A DNA stretch of 64,000 bases from Enoplolaimus lenunculus (GCA_030248215.1 JASANG010001721.1:1-64000), one strand, 5' to 3'; counted from the stretch's first letter, positions 10,850 to 23,424 are shown. Program-made: numbers and translations. The notes: a model not told the origin generated them from the sequence alone.

Positions 10850-11146
10850 AAAAGAATACGCTTAAGCTTTAGACTAATTTTTTTGCATTGGCTTAAGCTT
10901 AGGCTTTGGGCTTTGGAATAAACTCATTCTTACGCTTAAGCTTAGGCTTAGGGTCGATTTTTTTCAAATCCCTACTAAATACTCAATACGCATAAAATAA
11001 ATTGCTGTGTCCGAAACCTTGCATCATACCGAGTTTCCTATTCCATGATTAAATCTCATGACTGTAATTTTCAGGAAAGATTAGCAATTTAAATGCGTAC
11101 ATGTAGATATTGATACTTATGTACATTGAATCATTATCAACAGATT

Positions 11147-11352
11147 GGCGAATGTAGAGAACAGGCGCACAACCGTATTTTAAGCATATTCCTAAACCTA
11201 AGCATAAGCCTAAACCTTAAGGCAAGAATGAGAATATTCCTAAGCCTAAGCCTTAGCTTAAGCCTAAAGCGAGCAAAAAATTGTCTAAAGTTTAAGCTTA
11301 CTCCTTTCTAGACCCACAGAAAAACGTTCAGCCCCTGATCTTTACATGGGCC
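11147..11352 (+). mobile_element. TTAGGC-core MITE
   Basis: It runs from GGCGAATGTAGAGAACAGG to CCTGATCTTTACATGGGCC. The flanks AACAGATT (11139-11146) and GATAGATT (11353-11360) are a worn 8-bp TSD. The core holds CCTAAGCC and CCTTAGC arrays. Confidence 0.8.
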
Positions 11353-11544
11353 GATAGATTTATATGTGCCTTCTAGATTTCGGCTAATTTGCACGTACAG
11401 ACCACCAAGTTCAAGTTTTGAATATACGCAAATTTTATGTTCTAACAACAATGTAGCACGGTGTTTCCTGTTTGTATTATAGGCGACTTAAACTTTCCTG
11501 ATATTGACTGGAAACATTGCAGTTGGTCAAATAACGTGTGCTAT

Positions 11545-11806
11545 AGTTTAGTTCAAACTTTAAAGCATACTTAAGTTTTGAAAATGCATTCCATAGTATA
11601 AAACCTTGTATTACCGCAAAACCGTTTGATAGAAGACAAATAAACGTTTAATTCAACGGATAGTTGCAATACCGGATATATCATTAACGAAGGGTGGCGG
11701 AAGGCGAGTTAAAAATAAATAACAGTTCGTAACCAAATAACAAGCGGGTTTCCTGTGGAGAGGCCAAATAAATATCAGTCTCCTCCCTCTATTCGAGTCA
11801 CTGTAC
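11545..11806. mobile_element. Fragment of CTGTAGTnACCCGAATA MITE
   Basis: TTAAAGCATACTTAAGTTTT through ATTCGAGTCACTGTACAG matches the right half of the element at 4594-5157, including the GAGAGGCCAAATAAATATCAG block. Confidence 0.65.
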
Positions 11807-11809
11807 AGC

Positions 11810-12800
11810 TGTTGTTAGTTAACAACTTTTGCGTTTAAACAGAAAACCCAAATATTCGTGATGCAAAACTGCTTCTTAGGCGCATTCTAGGTTCTGTATC
11901 CGGTAGCTCATATTCCTACGCCCAGCGGCCAGTAGCTGAAATTCTTTAACTGTTTGTTTAAGCATATCGGAAAGGACGCTAATACAGGTAGTTGACAAGC
12001 TGATTTGGAATGTCAAGTTATAAATATGACCTGTTCAGCGTATGCGAAGTGGGGGACATTCGGCAAACATTAAACAACTGGAAATATTGCGGCAGGACTG
12101 AAATCTTAGTACTGGATTGAATTTTTTAGTGAAATTTTGTTACAAGATATTAATAGGGTCCGAAATCCGCTGCCGTTTCCGGTAGGAATCGGTGTTCGTT
12201 TCCGTTTCCGCTATACAATTATCGGAAAGTCACGTTCCAAATTGGTTATATAAACAACGAATATACATCGCAATTTTTCATTATGAGGGACAGATATGCT
12301 TCAATTGTTCGAAACGAAATAAAAATAACAAAAAATTCATTCAGCACCGTAAAAATTTCGGGCATCCGCTCTGTTTTCTATAAAATTTTAGAATGCGTGT
12401 TTGCAGAAAAATAAAACAGCGCTAAAAATTAAAGAGTATATACCTAATGTCATGCATTGGACTAAATTTCGATTCTTTGCAATTATTTTATTACATTCTT
12501 AAATTTAATTTGCTGAAATTCACAAAACAAAAAATCTAAATTATACACGCGTTCGTGTCCAGCACAGCAATTCTAGGCTGTGTTACTTTTAGGGCCGTGC
12601 CGTTTCCTGGTAGAACTGCAAAATGTTTGACAACGTTTAATTGAACAATAATAATATTTTAGACAATAAACGGAATCAATAATTCCAAATTAAATGAATC
12701 AGGTTTATTGACAAAAACAGCAGTATTAAGCACTAAAAATTACGAAAAACTAGTACTTAAAGCTATTAAGTACTAAGTGCTACAGTGTCGGAGTAGATAT
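11810..12800. other. Intergenic stretch without a recognised gene
   Basis: AT-rich sequence with no exon I can support. At about 12170-12220 there are CCGTTTCCGGT / TTTCCGTTTCCGC runs, probably a worn relative of the CCGGTTCCGG family seen intact at 23425, 30156 and 34719. Confidence 0.4.
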
Positions 12801-12804
12801 TAGA

Positions 12805-13105
12805 CTATGTGTTTTGCTTAAGCTTAGGTTTAGGTTTAACATTTTCTTGAAAGCTTAAATTAAGCTGTTGTTGTCGTTGTCGTTGCTGCCAGTCATCTGT
12901 TCGGGTTTTTGTTATTATTTGAGGTTTGTGATTCAGTACAGCGGCAGCTGCAGTCCAAGCCTGCAAGTGACCGGATAAATAGTAAATTACACAGGTTTGT
13001 AAGCGCATTGAAATAGATGGATGACTATGAATGGTCTTCGGTTCTGCAATCTTGGTATTGTTTGTCGATGTTGGGACAAGAATATCTTTAAACGACAGTA
13101 TGGCC
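12805..13105 (-). other. Open frame of unclear meaning downstream of FAM50A
   Basis: After a TTTTAG acceptor-like site there is an uninterrupted frame of about 100 codons that includes FKDILVPTSTNN, GHLQAWTAAAAVLN and a Gln/Arg-rich run. It ends in KPKPKLKQNT, which is encoded by a TTAGGC-family fragment. It begins in a phase that does not fit the end of FAM50A exon 7, and no upstream exon was found. It may be an exon of an unseen gene or chance. Confidence 0.2.
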
Positions 13106-13214
13106 CTAAAATGAACTTGGCCTCAATTCTTATAACACCATTACGCAATAATATCGAAGTGTTTTAATTATAATTTAAGTAGTGCCATATAGAGCCGTTC
13201 ACGAAACTTTTGCT

Positions 13215-13289
13215 GCGCATGCGGTGGGGCTCGATCCCACGACGTACAGATCACCGGTTCGCTGCTCTAACCACTGAGCTACGCAGCCA
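13215..13289 (-). pseudogene. tRNA-like relic (Thr-like, anticodon GGT)
   Basis: GGCTGCGTAGCTCAGTGGTT forms a plausible acceptor 5' side and D-arm. GTGGG-ATCGAGC-CCCAC forms a perfect T-arm with a normal B box. The anticodon arm is damaged: the stem has an A/C mismatch and wobble pairs, and position 33 is C instead of T. The loop would read GGT. GGT-Thr tRNAs are not normal in animals, so a tRNA pseudogene or SINE head is more likely than a working gene. It lies 8 bp past the FAM50A stop codon, in the same orientation. Confidence 0.6.
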
Positions 13290-13297
13290 GACAGCGT

Positions 13298-16200
13298 TTA
13301 ATCTTGCTTGGGGGCATATTTCTTGCTTGGATCGAAAGGTTCCCATCGATTTGCTGGATAAATATGCTTATTGCGTTCGTACCAATTTCGAAGCACAACT
13401 TTTGCAGGATGAGATTCTGTTTTTTCATTCACAGCAGCCTGAAAACAATGAAAAATACCCAGCGAAAGTTGAATGAGAAATTTTCAGATTGATTCATTTT
13501 TTGTAAAATTCCGAAAATCTAAATAGATACTGAATAATTAGCAAGTTTTATTACAGAAAACGTGAATTTAGATTTAACATTTCGCTTCTGTCCCAGTCAA
13601 AAAGTAAATTCCGCTCATTCCCTTACGAAGAAGCAGTTCCCGTTACCCCCTGCACCCTGCATAATTTAGCAACAAAAAGACGCGTTCAAAATGTTACGTT
13701 CTTCTGTGCCAAATTCAATGTCCAAATATCTCAACATTTCCCATTAAATTATCGCACCTCACCTGTCGTATTTGTAACTCGCCACCTGCGTCAAATTTGT
13801 ACAACGGTCCAGTTTTTCCGACCGCTTTTGTGACAATAAAATCGTGAAACGTATAAAACTGTGGAATAATAATGTCTTCTTTGACGAACATAAGCGAATC
13901 AGGCGAACACGTTTTGAGTTCGTTAAAATCACGACGCAGAATTTCAATTGCACTCGACAAAAACGCGTGAATTGTTGCACCTTTTTTCATTTTAACGTCT
14001 CGTCTATGACCTGAAAACACAATTATACTACAAAATCAGTCATATGACTGCATTCACGTACACACCCAATCATACAGTCTAAGAAACAGCCACAAGTATA
14101 TACTAACATAGCACATTTTTAGCAATTTCAACACAAAAACCTTCGCACGCTTATAATTTTAAAAATTCTTTGCACTAGACAAGGCAAAATTAACTGCATT
14201 ACGCGTCCCCCATGAGAAAATTTTTTGTGACAAAATGGTAAGGTCCCTCCTACCTTACAATTTCTACCCTTCATAAAATTTGCACATATAGCATACAGTA
14301 AAAATTATGTTTCATAACTTCGGGCAGCCTGCTTCCGTGAGAAATTTCTGGATCCGAAAATGATTGCATGCTGTGGTAACATTAAAGTATCTGCATAAAA
14401 CAGAGGTGAAATCAAGCAAACCCCAACATGCGGCACAAACCGTTACTTGTAAGTTACATAGTTTTGCCTAAAGTTATTGATATTTGCTAAATCACATCTC
14501 TCTATACGTACAAGAACAACACAGGTTAATCTCGCAGAAAACAGAGTATTCCAATCAAAGTATTTAGTAAGTAACATAACATTTTATTTTAGTTGAGAAA
14601 AACGAAAAACAATCTTAACATGAAAATCCTTACCAGATCCATCCCAATAAGAAAACGCAACGTTCAATTCTTCATTTTTGATCTTTTCTTGTTTAAGCAT
14701 CCATTCAATTCGAAGTTCTTCTCGCAATCTAAACAATATTTAGAATTTAAACAATTAAAATCAATATACAACCGGGCCGTTGTACGCAAACCGTAGCAAA
14801 AACACGCTACAACGTTCTAAGAAATCGAATCAGAAATATAAAACACAACTTTATATTGTGAAAAACGTTTATATCTACGCTAAAAATTGACAATCACTAA
14901 CAAGTTAAATAACATTTTGGCTTACACAAGCGCTTCAAACGCTATTTTTATTTTAAGTTTTTACAAACGCTATTTTTATTTTTATTTTTTACCAATGCTG
15001 TTAGGAAAGCATGTTGTAAACTTTCAACGATCGACCGAATAAATTGTTAAACATACTATTAAAAGCACTACCGCTTTATTTAATCCAAACTGACTTAGTT
15101 GGCCAATTCGACAAATTCCGTTTCACACACGAATGTGACGTCGAGTTGTTCTTACGTACCAAATTCGTAATACAGAGTTTTACCGCTCAACACTCACTTA
15201 TCTCACCCTCACAAAAACCGATACTACTTACTGATTTTCTTGCAATTCTCGTTCACGATCTGGCAAAAAACTTGTGTCCACAGTTGGGTCTTTTCCGAGC
15301 TTCTTAGGTTTGACCAGCGTTTTCTGAGTAGACTGTACCGACTGTTCATTTGGCGACACCTTTGTATCATCATTTGTGTTGTCACTATTCCTCAGCTGAT
15401 CACCTTGTTCATCGCCAGAACTTTCATCATTTCTATTTGATGTGGATGCCTTATACAATACAGTAATTTTGTTTGTTTCTTTCTGACTTCGTTTTTTATT
15501 TCTCACGTACATTGCCATATCGAACCAAGTTTCTTTAAAATACCCTTACGTATGTCTTCAATTAAATTTTTAAACTAACCAAAATTTTGCATGTAAATTT
15601 AAAACAACAAAATAAATCAAGAAAAAACGGATTTTAGTACATCTGAGCTTTACCTTTTCCGGCGCATCCCTATTTAGCCTCTTCACAATTTTCCACATCG
15701 CCAGTAAAAAACCAACTATTGAACAAAAAATATGCACTATATGTTTCTTGCCACTGTTCAATAAATCACCCACTGAAATCAATAATCGGTATTTTTGATA
15801 TTGCGATGCTTACAAGAAACTTAAGCCACAAAAAATGACAGTGGCCAAGCAAACCCCAGTTAAACCAACCTTTTCGTGATCGATCGCTTCTGGGTTAGGC
15901 TCGTATTTTATTTCGCGCATTTCTGGCGTTTCACTGTCGCTATCTTCATTTTCTTCCACATCATCAATATCAAACGACAAACAACTTCTCTGTTTGGTCT
16001 AAACAAATAAAAAAATTAGGTTGTATTGAACAAAGCCATTCTGTCAGTGTTTAACTTATTATGAAGACAAAGCTTTAAATATAATTATTTCCGACGCTTT
16101 CAGCAAACAGCCAATTTTAAACGTTCTTCCGAACGACGTAATTATTACTAATTACTCCATAACGCTTACCCACTGTATTAGTCATACTGAGGAAATGTCC

Positions 16201-19200
16201 ACAATTTTGCACTACAAATAAAAAACCTAGAATTTACGCTGCCCAAAATAACAGTTGAAACGAGTCCGGTTTAATTAATAACTTTATACATAAAAATAAA
16301 CTTTATTGATTCATAATTATTAAACTAAACCTCAGAAATAGACTTAAGCTAGAACAATTTTAATGAGACAGTTTCATTATTTCTACTTATTCTAAAAATC
16401 AGACAACGTAGGCTTAGCATAAAACAAACTCGAATGAAAACCTTTTCTTTTTGTTTCATCTTCTCAGCAGCAATGGCTTCAGACTCTTGTTCTCCCAAAC
16501 AATCGTCAACAGAACTTCCGGGAACTACAGCGCTACCAGTTAGCAAATCAATTCGCTTTGCAGCAAGTTGCTTTTCGCGTTCTTTTACATAATTTTCCCG
16601 CGCAGCTTTCATTTCTTCGAGCGTAACAAGTCCTTAAACACTCAAATCTTATTGAACGAAGCAAAATGGTGTGTTAAACTTGCATTGAGACTCTATAATT
16701 TTACGCCGTTTTAGCTACATGCTAATTTGCATAATTGGTTAAGCCTAAATTAGGACTTCTTACTGTATTCAACTAATTATTAGGGTCACGCGATATCTAA
16801 TATCAGTACTAATGGGCTTTTGGGTACGAGAAACGTGAATAAATTATATATAAGGCTACACAACCGATAACATAATAGTCAGCTAATAGCTAATTTCCAT
16901 ATTAGCTTAATTATTTAAGCCTAAATTAGGACTTTTTTACTGTATTTAATTAATTATTAGGGTTAGAATCTAATTTTAGTACTAACGGGTTTTTGGGCAT
17001 GAGAAGTGTGAACAAATTGTTTATAACCGTACAAAACCGATAATTTAATAGTTTGCTAATAGCTAATTCTCTTATTAGCTTCGTTACTAAACATAAATCA
17101 GTACTTTTTTAAATTATTTCACTGATTATTACGTTAAAAACAATCAAATTCAGTACTAAAGATTTTGCGTGCGAAATTACGACCCTACAAAACCGATCAA
17201 TGAATAGTTAGCTAATAACTAAGCTGCATATTAGTTTACTGGACAGTAAGTGGGCCAAACTAATCGTTTGTGCATTATAAGTTTAAAATGTTAAACTAGA
17301 CTGATTAAAAAGTATGTCCAAACTTCGCTCAAGTTAATGTCTGGCTGTGAGAGAAATTTACCATAATTACCACTGTGCACGCTACGCATTAATAACTTAC
17401 ATTATTAAACTTTCAAATTTCAAAATTACTTACCTACGGTTGAAGATTTCAATTGTTGTTCAATTGCATCGTAATGTGCCGCAAATTTGTGTCCAATATC
17501 AGCTAAAACAAAAAAATAATACACAAATATAATATCGTTAGTTGAGATATGCTTTAAATCAAAGTTCGAAACGTAATTGAATTATATCGAAATCAAAACA
17601 AGAAATCAATACATACCGAAATCGGAACTGCAAATTTTCACAGCCCATACATTTTACATTCCGAGTTTTATAATTAATAATTAGAGTTTTGATAGGAACT
17701 AAATTTTGCCGGAACAAGATCAGGAACAAGAATTGAACTTTTTTGCCTGAATACTCTCTAAAAACTTAAACTTAAATTATAGCTTAACTAAACTTGAATA
17801 TTAGTTTTAGTAAAACTTAAATGGCTGGACGAACTAACTAAACTAGAATTCTAAGTTGTAATTAAGCTAACATGTTTTTCAGTTTAACACGAGCTTCAGT
17901 AAGCTTATTTTTAGTTTAAGTAACAAGTGCAGCCCAAAAATTATGTGTATCTAATAGTTCATTAAGTTTAGCCTAATCTGAAAATATGTAGGCGTAAACC
18001 ACTTTGCTTAGTTAGTTAATCTTGAAAGTTAGTTTAATATTGCTGGATTACGTTAAGCTTAAATCAAGTTATAGTTTAAGCGTTTAAAGAGCAGGAACAG
18101 GAACTGGAATTGCAAAAAAATTTCAACACCGAATTACTATTTTTTCTTTTTAGTATATAAAAAACCCCAGTAAAAAGTATCTTATTAACTTTTTTTTTAT
18201 TTTTTTTTTTTTTTATCTTAACCCCACCCCAACTCACCCACTATAACTTTTCAACTACTCACCTAAACTGAAAACGAATCATTTTGCAACTACAAAATCT
18301 CTAAACGTTTAAAAGGCTTGGCACAACACCGTAAAAGTTCCCGTTCCGGCGTTCTGCGATGCCGGAAACGGAATCCATGTTTTCAGGAATTCGGGCGAAA
18401 ACCTGACACACTAAATCAATATATCTGTTTCAGAGTGCAAGTTAGTCATATTTCTACGATAATTTGAATGCCATATACACAAAATGTAAGCTAACTAACT
18501 GATACAAGCACCGTTGTTATAAACGTTAACCAAACTGCAGGCAAATTTGACGTATAATTGCAAAGAAACAGATCAGAAGCGATAAAGAATTACGATGAGA
18601 TCGGAATCGGAAGTCCGGTTGCACCCTGCTCTTCATCCTGATAAACTAAGACTGCTTCTTGCTCCGAACCACAAAAATGGATTTCAGTCTGTCAGTAGCA
18701 TCTTTTTTCAAATAATCCGGCAATTTCTACAATTTAATTTTGTGCAATTTGCAAAACCTTGTAAAAAAATTGCTATTTTAAATTCTTCTATTACCAATAT
18801 TGAACCAATCGCTACAGGGCGGCAGATAGATGTTACACTTTAGTGACCTTGTTTAGCATCGTTTATAGCTCATAATAGGCATTATTGTTAGGCCCATGTA
18901 TAAAACAAGGTCGGAACGTTTTCCGGCGGGACTGTAATAGAGTAAGCTTAAGCTTTAGACTAACTTTTTTGCTTGGAATTAGCCTTAGGCTTATGCATAT
19001 GCTCTGTTCATTCTTACGTTTAGGCTTAGGCTTAAGAATATGCTTATACTACTGTTCCAGTCCTGTTCTATATATTGGCCTAAGTAAGACCAGTCAAAGA
19101 TGAGGTTGGTCAAACAGCAGGGTGCAACCGGAATTACAATTTACCGGAACCGGAATTTGAAAATTTTACCGGAACCGGAAACGGAACCGGAAAGTGAATT

Positions 19201-19294
19201 TAATTTTTTTTTTTTGCTCTATTATTTGTGAAATAACATCAACATATATAATTATATATATCAAATAAAAAAAAAACAAAATTAAAAAAAAAAG

Positions 19295-19326
<32 letters not shown>

Positions 19327-20044
19327 AACAAAAAAAAAAACAACAACAACAAAAACAACCACAAACCAGCAATTTTCACAGCACTATAGCCTACTTTTAT
19401 TCTATGTATACATTTGTTTTCATATCAGTAAACCGCAACATTTGACCAGTTTCAAAATATATTTTTATCTGGTGCGTGATACGGCGCTACACACAGCTTA
19501 GAATACTACTCTATGCTCAGGGATTGACCGGATATCCGGTTCCGGTTTAAATCCGGCAAAATCCTACATCCGTATCCGGTTCCGGTATCCTGTACAAACC
19601 ATACCGGATATTTGTGGTTGTGGTTCCAAATATCATAAAACTGTTTTGCACGTCAAAATACTAGATATTTTTTGAAGCGACTGCAATGCTGAACAATTCA
19701 TGACTGGGACGCTGACATGGAATGAAAAATGCAAACCAAAAATTAATCTTAAATCCATAAATACACATTTTTGCACGACTCAAATACTTCCAACAGTGTA
19801 CAAATTTATATGCTATATCCGGTTAACATCCGGTTCCGGTACAAAATTCACACTATCCGGCTCCCCGAAAATTAATATCTGGTCGATCCATGTCGTATGC
19901 TGGACCCTAAAACATACCGGCAGCAGCGCTTTCAGCAGCAATTTTTCGCTTTTTTTGTTCAATTTCTTGTTTGTGTCGTTCGCGACGTTTTGCAATATGC
20001 ATAACACGTCCCGCATCTGCTATTGAGCCAGTATAACCAGACAT
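13298..20044 (-). CDS. FAM50A: FAM50A/XAP5 family protein, 8 exons
   Basis: FAM50 proteins are nuclear and associate with the spliceosome. Exons: 20044-19918, 17502-17434, 16632-16442, 15998-15870, about 15449-15232, 14728-14634, 14010-13763 and 13438-13298. All phases agree and give about 405 residues (human FAM50A has 339). Recognisable blocks are the N-terminal [20 protein letters not shown], then [115 protein letters not shown], and the C-terminal [20 protein letters not shown]. The middle is longer than in human, with an acidic stretch ([11 protein letters not shown]). The start of exon 5 is the least certain; 15449 was chosen for phase. Two donors begin GTT rather than GTA/GTG. Intron 1 carries repeats and intron 2 a tandem satellite. 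Confidence 0.93.
16700..17250. repeat. Tandem satellite, about 175-bp unit, three copies
   Basis: The block starting AAGCCTAAATTAGGACTT recurs at 16741 and 16917 (176 bp apart), and as AAACATAAATCAGTACTT at 17089 (172 bp). Each unit also repeats AACCGATAA, AGTCAGCTAATAGCTAA and ATTAGCT. The third copy is the most diverged. It sits wholly within FAM50A intron 2. Confidence 0.85.
18891..19080 (-). mobile_element. TTAGGC-core MITE in FAM50A intron 1
   Basis: It runs from GGCCCATGTATAAAACAAGG to CAGTCCTGTTCTATATATTGGCC. The interior has AAGCTTAAGCTTTAGACTAA followed by TTAGGC and CATTCTTACG blocks. TSD not visible. Confidence 0.78.
19118..19372. mobile_element. Truncated CCGGTTCCGG-family element followed by A-rich and CAA tract
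   Basis: CAGGGTGCAACCGG starts at 19118. It is followed by TTACCGGAACCGG repeats and the TTATTTGTGAAATAAC block of the family, then the sequence degrades into a long A run (about 19268-19340) and a CAA run. The other terminus is missing. Confidence 0.65.
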
Positions 20045-20437
20045 TGTAATTTGAACGATCCTAAAAACAACGTTTCCACATTACTCCATTGAGCATCCAC
20101 AGCAATGGAACAGCATTTGTCAACGTCAATTGGTGTCATCCAGTTTGATTGAACAGAATACATTGCGGTTCTCAAATTTTAATCGCTGCGTGCATCTTAA
20201 CGTTGGGCAGCGCTATTTAAAATTGAATTTTATCAGACCAATTTGGATATGTCACAACGCAGCAAGCAATGGGCGGGCGGTCTCGATTTCCAACTGAAGA
20301 CCGACCGATGCTATTGTAAAACCGAAAGCGAATTTTCAAATTTTTACCATAAAACATGAGATTTTTTTAACAGTTTTAATGCATTTTCTCGTTGTTTAAA
20401 GAACGCAATTGTGAAAAAGTTGTTTCATTAATAAATT

Positions 20438-20815
20438 TTGTTTGGTCTCGGGCCTAAAGACCAATTTAATTGCAAGAGTTTAGTTGAAAACGAAATTTTC
20501 ATAATGCAAAAACAATTTGCAAATTTAGCCGATGTTTTCAGAGTTTTGATTCGAAGGCCTACTGAAACTCGAAAAGCGAAGCCGAGACCAGTCGTCAAAG
20601 CAACAGATATAAAATTTTCACAGCGCAGGCTATACTACATAATACACGTCAAGACCGCTCAGTACAACAATGCTGCTAGACCTAAAATGAGCAAACGTCA
20701 GTTATAAAAGCCAGTAAAGTATACTTGGAAAGCGGAATTGTTAGCGGACAAGCCTAATAATATACCTAAAACGTTAGCTGTTGCTATTGCAGCCCAGGGG
20801 CCCAACCTACCTCGG
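20438..20815 (+). pseudogene. Unidentified frame with in-frame stop, divergent from FAM50A
   Basis: An open frame begins at ATG 20438, 394 bp upstream of and divergent from the FAM50A start. It is basic and protein-like (RVLIRRPTETRKAKPRPVVK, FSQRRLYYIIHVKTAQYN). A TAA at 20705-20707 interrupts it, yet the same frame continues with KPVKYTWKAELLADKPNN and AVAIAAQGPNLPR up to a good GTGAGT donor at 20815. Either it is a pseudogene first exon, or the stop is real and the resemblance beyond it is chance. No family recognised. Confidence 0.3.
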
Positions 20816-21304
20816 TGAGTACGAGACTTAGAAACTGCAAGACTTCTCATTGTTACACTTAAATAAAGAATAGGCTTAGTGGGTTAGGTTCGTACAGCTA
20901 AACACGTACCGCTATATATTCATTTGATTTCTGCACAATAACGCAACAGATTATGCAGTTAATCGCCCGTAACATTCTAATTTGCTCAAACAGTGTTAAC
21001 ATGAAAGTGCACAAACTACTTTTATTAAAACAAAATTGCGTTCATATACGCAGACAATTTTAAGTTCAATGATCGACTTGAAAATGCATAAAACTAAATA
21101 CGATCGCAAATTATACGACTAAAATGCAAATCTACTCGATACAAATTAAATACTAACTGCAGCTGTAACTTGATTGAAATAAACTACGGCCCATGTATCG
21201 AACAAGTCGACGAAACGATTGGAATGCGCCAGCTTGGCACCCTTTTCAGACGTTCACATTTTCACGGCGATAACTTAAAGCTACAGCTAGCACCTGCAAG
21301 AATA

Positions 21305-21421
21305 CACTAAAAAAATGGTGAGTCAAATTGACTCTATCGGAAATAGGCTTTTCCTGACTACACAAACTGAGTCAAAATTCGACTCCGCCAGAGTCAAATT
21401 CGATTCACTGAATTTGCAGTG
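21305..21421. mobile_element. Half-length CACTGCAAAAAATGG palindromic MITE
   Basis: TA-CACTAAAAAAATGGTGAGT begins at 21303 and GAATTTGCAGTG-TA ends at 21423. Only one arm plus the far terminus is present, so the element has lost most of its second arm while keeping both ends and both TA flanks. Confidence 0.75.
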
Positions 21422-21828
21422 TACATGCAGTATTTGCAGCTTTTCAGTGCAAAAACTTTCACTTAAGCATAAGGCAACAATGATTTTCACAGGCCAATAT
21501 ATTTCATTATTTTCAACCTATTAATACATTTTCACAAAATTTAACGATGTCCTGATGCTTCTAATATTTGTCAACGCTCAATCACATCTCAAATACTTGT
21601 CAGTCACAGTTTTTTAAATTTAGCCGTACGCTGTTATTAAGTTGCTACTCATGTGATACTCTGTGTTTAAAATGAATTTTACACATCGATTATTTAACCT
21701 AAACTGTTGCGGGCACTTTTTACAACACCGCGACCGTACGTAATTTAGTACTGAGGGAGCAACAACAGATTTCAGATGCCAAAACACATTTTGTTAACAT
21801 TTAATTATTTAAACTTTATCAAAAATAT

Positions 21829-22000
21829 GGCCAATTTTACTTTTACGGGCATAGCAGTAGATTAAGCGTATTCCTAAGCCTAAGAGTTGCAAAAGTGTAT
21901 TCTTAAGCCTAAGCCTAAGCAAAAAATGTAATCTAAAATCCAAACCTACTGTTTTATAGACCCACCACAAACCTGGACGCCCATTAACGTAGTATAGGCC
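21829..22000 (+). mobile_element. TTAGGC-core MITE, second subfamily
   Basis: The ends differ from subfamily 1: GGCCAATTTTACTTTTACGG on the left and CCTGGACGCCCATTAACGTA on the right. The core is CCTAAGCCTAAG arrays. The flanks AAAAATAT (21821-21828) and AAGAATAT (22001-22008) are an 8-bp TSD with one mismatch. Confidence 0.82.
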
Positions 22001-22876
22001 AAGAATATTGTGCATTTAGGAAACGAAGATTACCGTCAGATATAGCGGTTCCCCCGTCACCGACACAGATTTGTCTCTAAATCTTTCAAATCACTATACA
22101 CGTATGAAGTAAAAATAACTTTCAAACAATTATTTTTACAGCAACACCTTTGACATTATGATTTTTGTAAATAAATAAGTAGTATAACATATATTAAAGT
22201 TAAAAAAACGCCCACAGTATTGTACAAATAGTTCCACTTGTACCTTTAAAAATATGCTTAGGCTTAGGAATATGCTCAATTCTACGCTTAGGTTTAGGCT
22301 TAGGAATATGCTTATAATACAGTTCCGCCCCTGTTCTTTACATTGGCCGTTATTCTTATATTTCCACAAAACAAACGGAAAATTACAAATTTGATAATTT
22401 TGACTACTTAACATACCGAGGTAACAGTCTCAATAAAACGTCTATTTATATCGTACCATCAATCCAAAAAAATTCACAAAAGCTAACGCCCTTTTCATCG
22501 AGTTATGCTTATAATACTGTTCCGCCCCTGTTCTTTACATTGGCCACCACTTCTAACATTTTAATCTTCCCTCTCGTCACAAAAAAATCTTATTATATCC
22601 TCACACAACAGAAATGCTTACATATGACGCAGACAGATATTACAATATTTTAAGTGCTTTAAAACAGTTGTTACACTGTTTGTCATCTGTCAATAATACC
22701 CCCTATCATCTGACCTTGTATATTTTTTACAAACAGATGCAAAATATATATGTATATATACCTACGTACCCGGCATACACAACGTAAACACACAAAGCAT
22801 CTAAGAAAACAGCACACACAAGTTGCAAATTGCTAATACCGTTTCTAAATAAAGACGCATTTTACATAACAAACTT

Positions 22877-23091
22877 GACCAATGTTACTTTCAGGGGCGT
22901 AACAGTAGATTAAGCGTATTCATAAGCCTAAGCCTAAGCGTTACAAAAGCGTATTCATAAGCCTAAGCCTAAGCATTGCACAAATGTGTTCTTAAACCTA
23001 AGCCTAAGCAAAAAAAATATAATCTAGAATCTAAACCTACTCCTTTATAGACCGACCAGAAGCCTGGACGCCCCTTAAAGTACCATGAGCC
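22877..23091 (+). mobile_element. TTAGGC-core MITE, second subfamily
   Basis: It runs from GACCAATGTTACTTTCAGGG to CTGGACGCCCCTTAAAGTACC..GAGCC. It is flanked by ACAAACTT (22869-22876) and ACAAAGAT (23092-23099). Two extra hexamer blocks make it longer than the copy at 21829. Confidence 0.8.
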
Positions 23092-23424
23092 ACAAAGATG
23101 ATGTTTAAGGCGCAAACGGCGATTCCTAGCATTTTTTGCTTTAACATAGAACGACACCTTGATGAATCATTGCCATAGTAAATCTAAGATGCAACCGGAT
23201 GTCTAAAAAACCCAGAAGTAAAGAACTTGAAAGTCACTCGACGTTACCAATTGAACAGAGGCGATGTTCGAGTAAAAGCTACATTTCTAAGCTGAAAATA
23301 CAAATGATGCTATAAATTTTCAAATAATGACGTTGTCTTACATTATTTGTCAAAAATATAGCATTTTTACTGATTTAAATTGCATTCAACAGTCGCAAAA
23401 AGCTTTAATAGCAACACTGGCAAT

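Noticed and set aside
12805-13105. Alternative last exon of FAM50A
   Set aside because: Its phase does not fit exon 7, whereas the exon at 13438-13298 restores the conserved XAP5 C-terminus exactly.
13215-13289. Functional tRNA-Thr gene
   Set aside because: Damaged anticodon stem, C at position 33, weak acceptor pairing and a GGT anticodon that is not normal for animals.
19166-19372. Cys/Phe-rich frame
   Set aside because: It is the complement of a long A run and a CAA run.
297-23091. Regularly spaced CCTAAGCC repeats as a CRISPR array
   Set aside because: Eukaryotic context, hexamer periodicity and no unique spacers.
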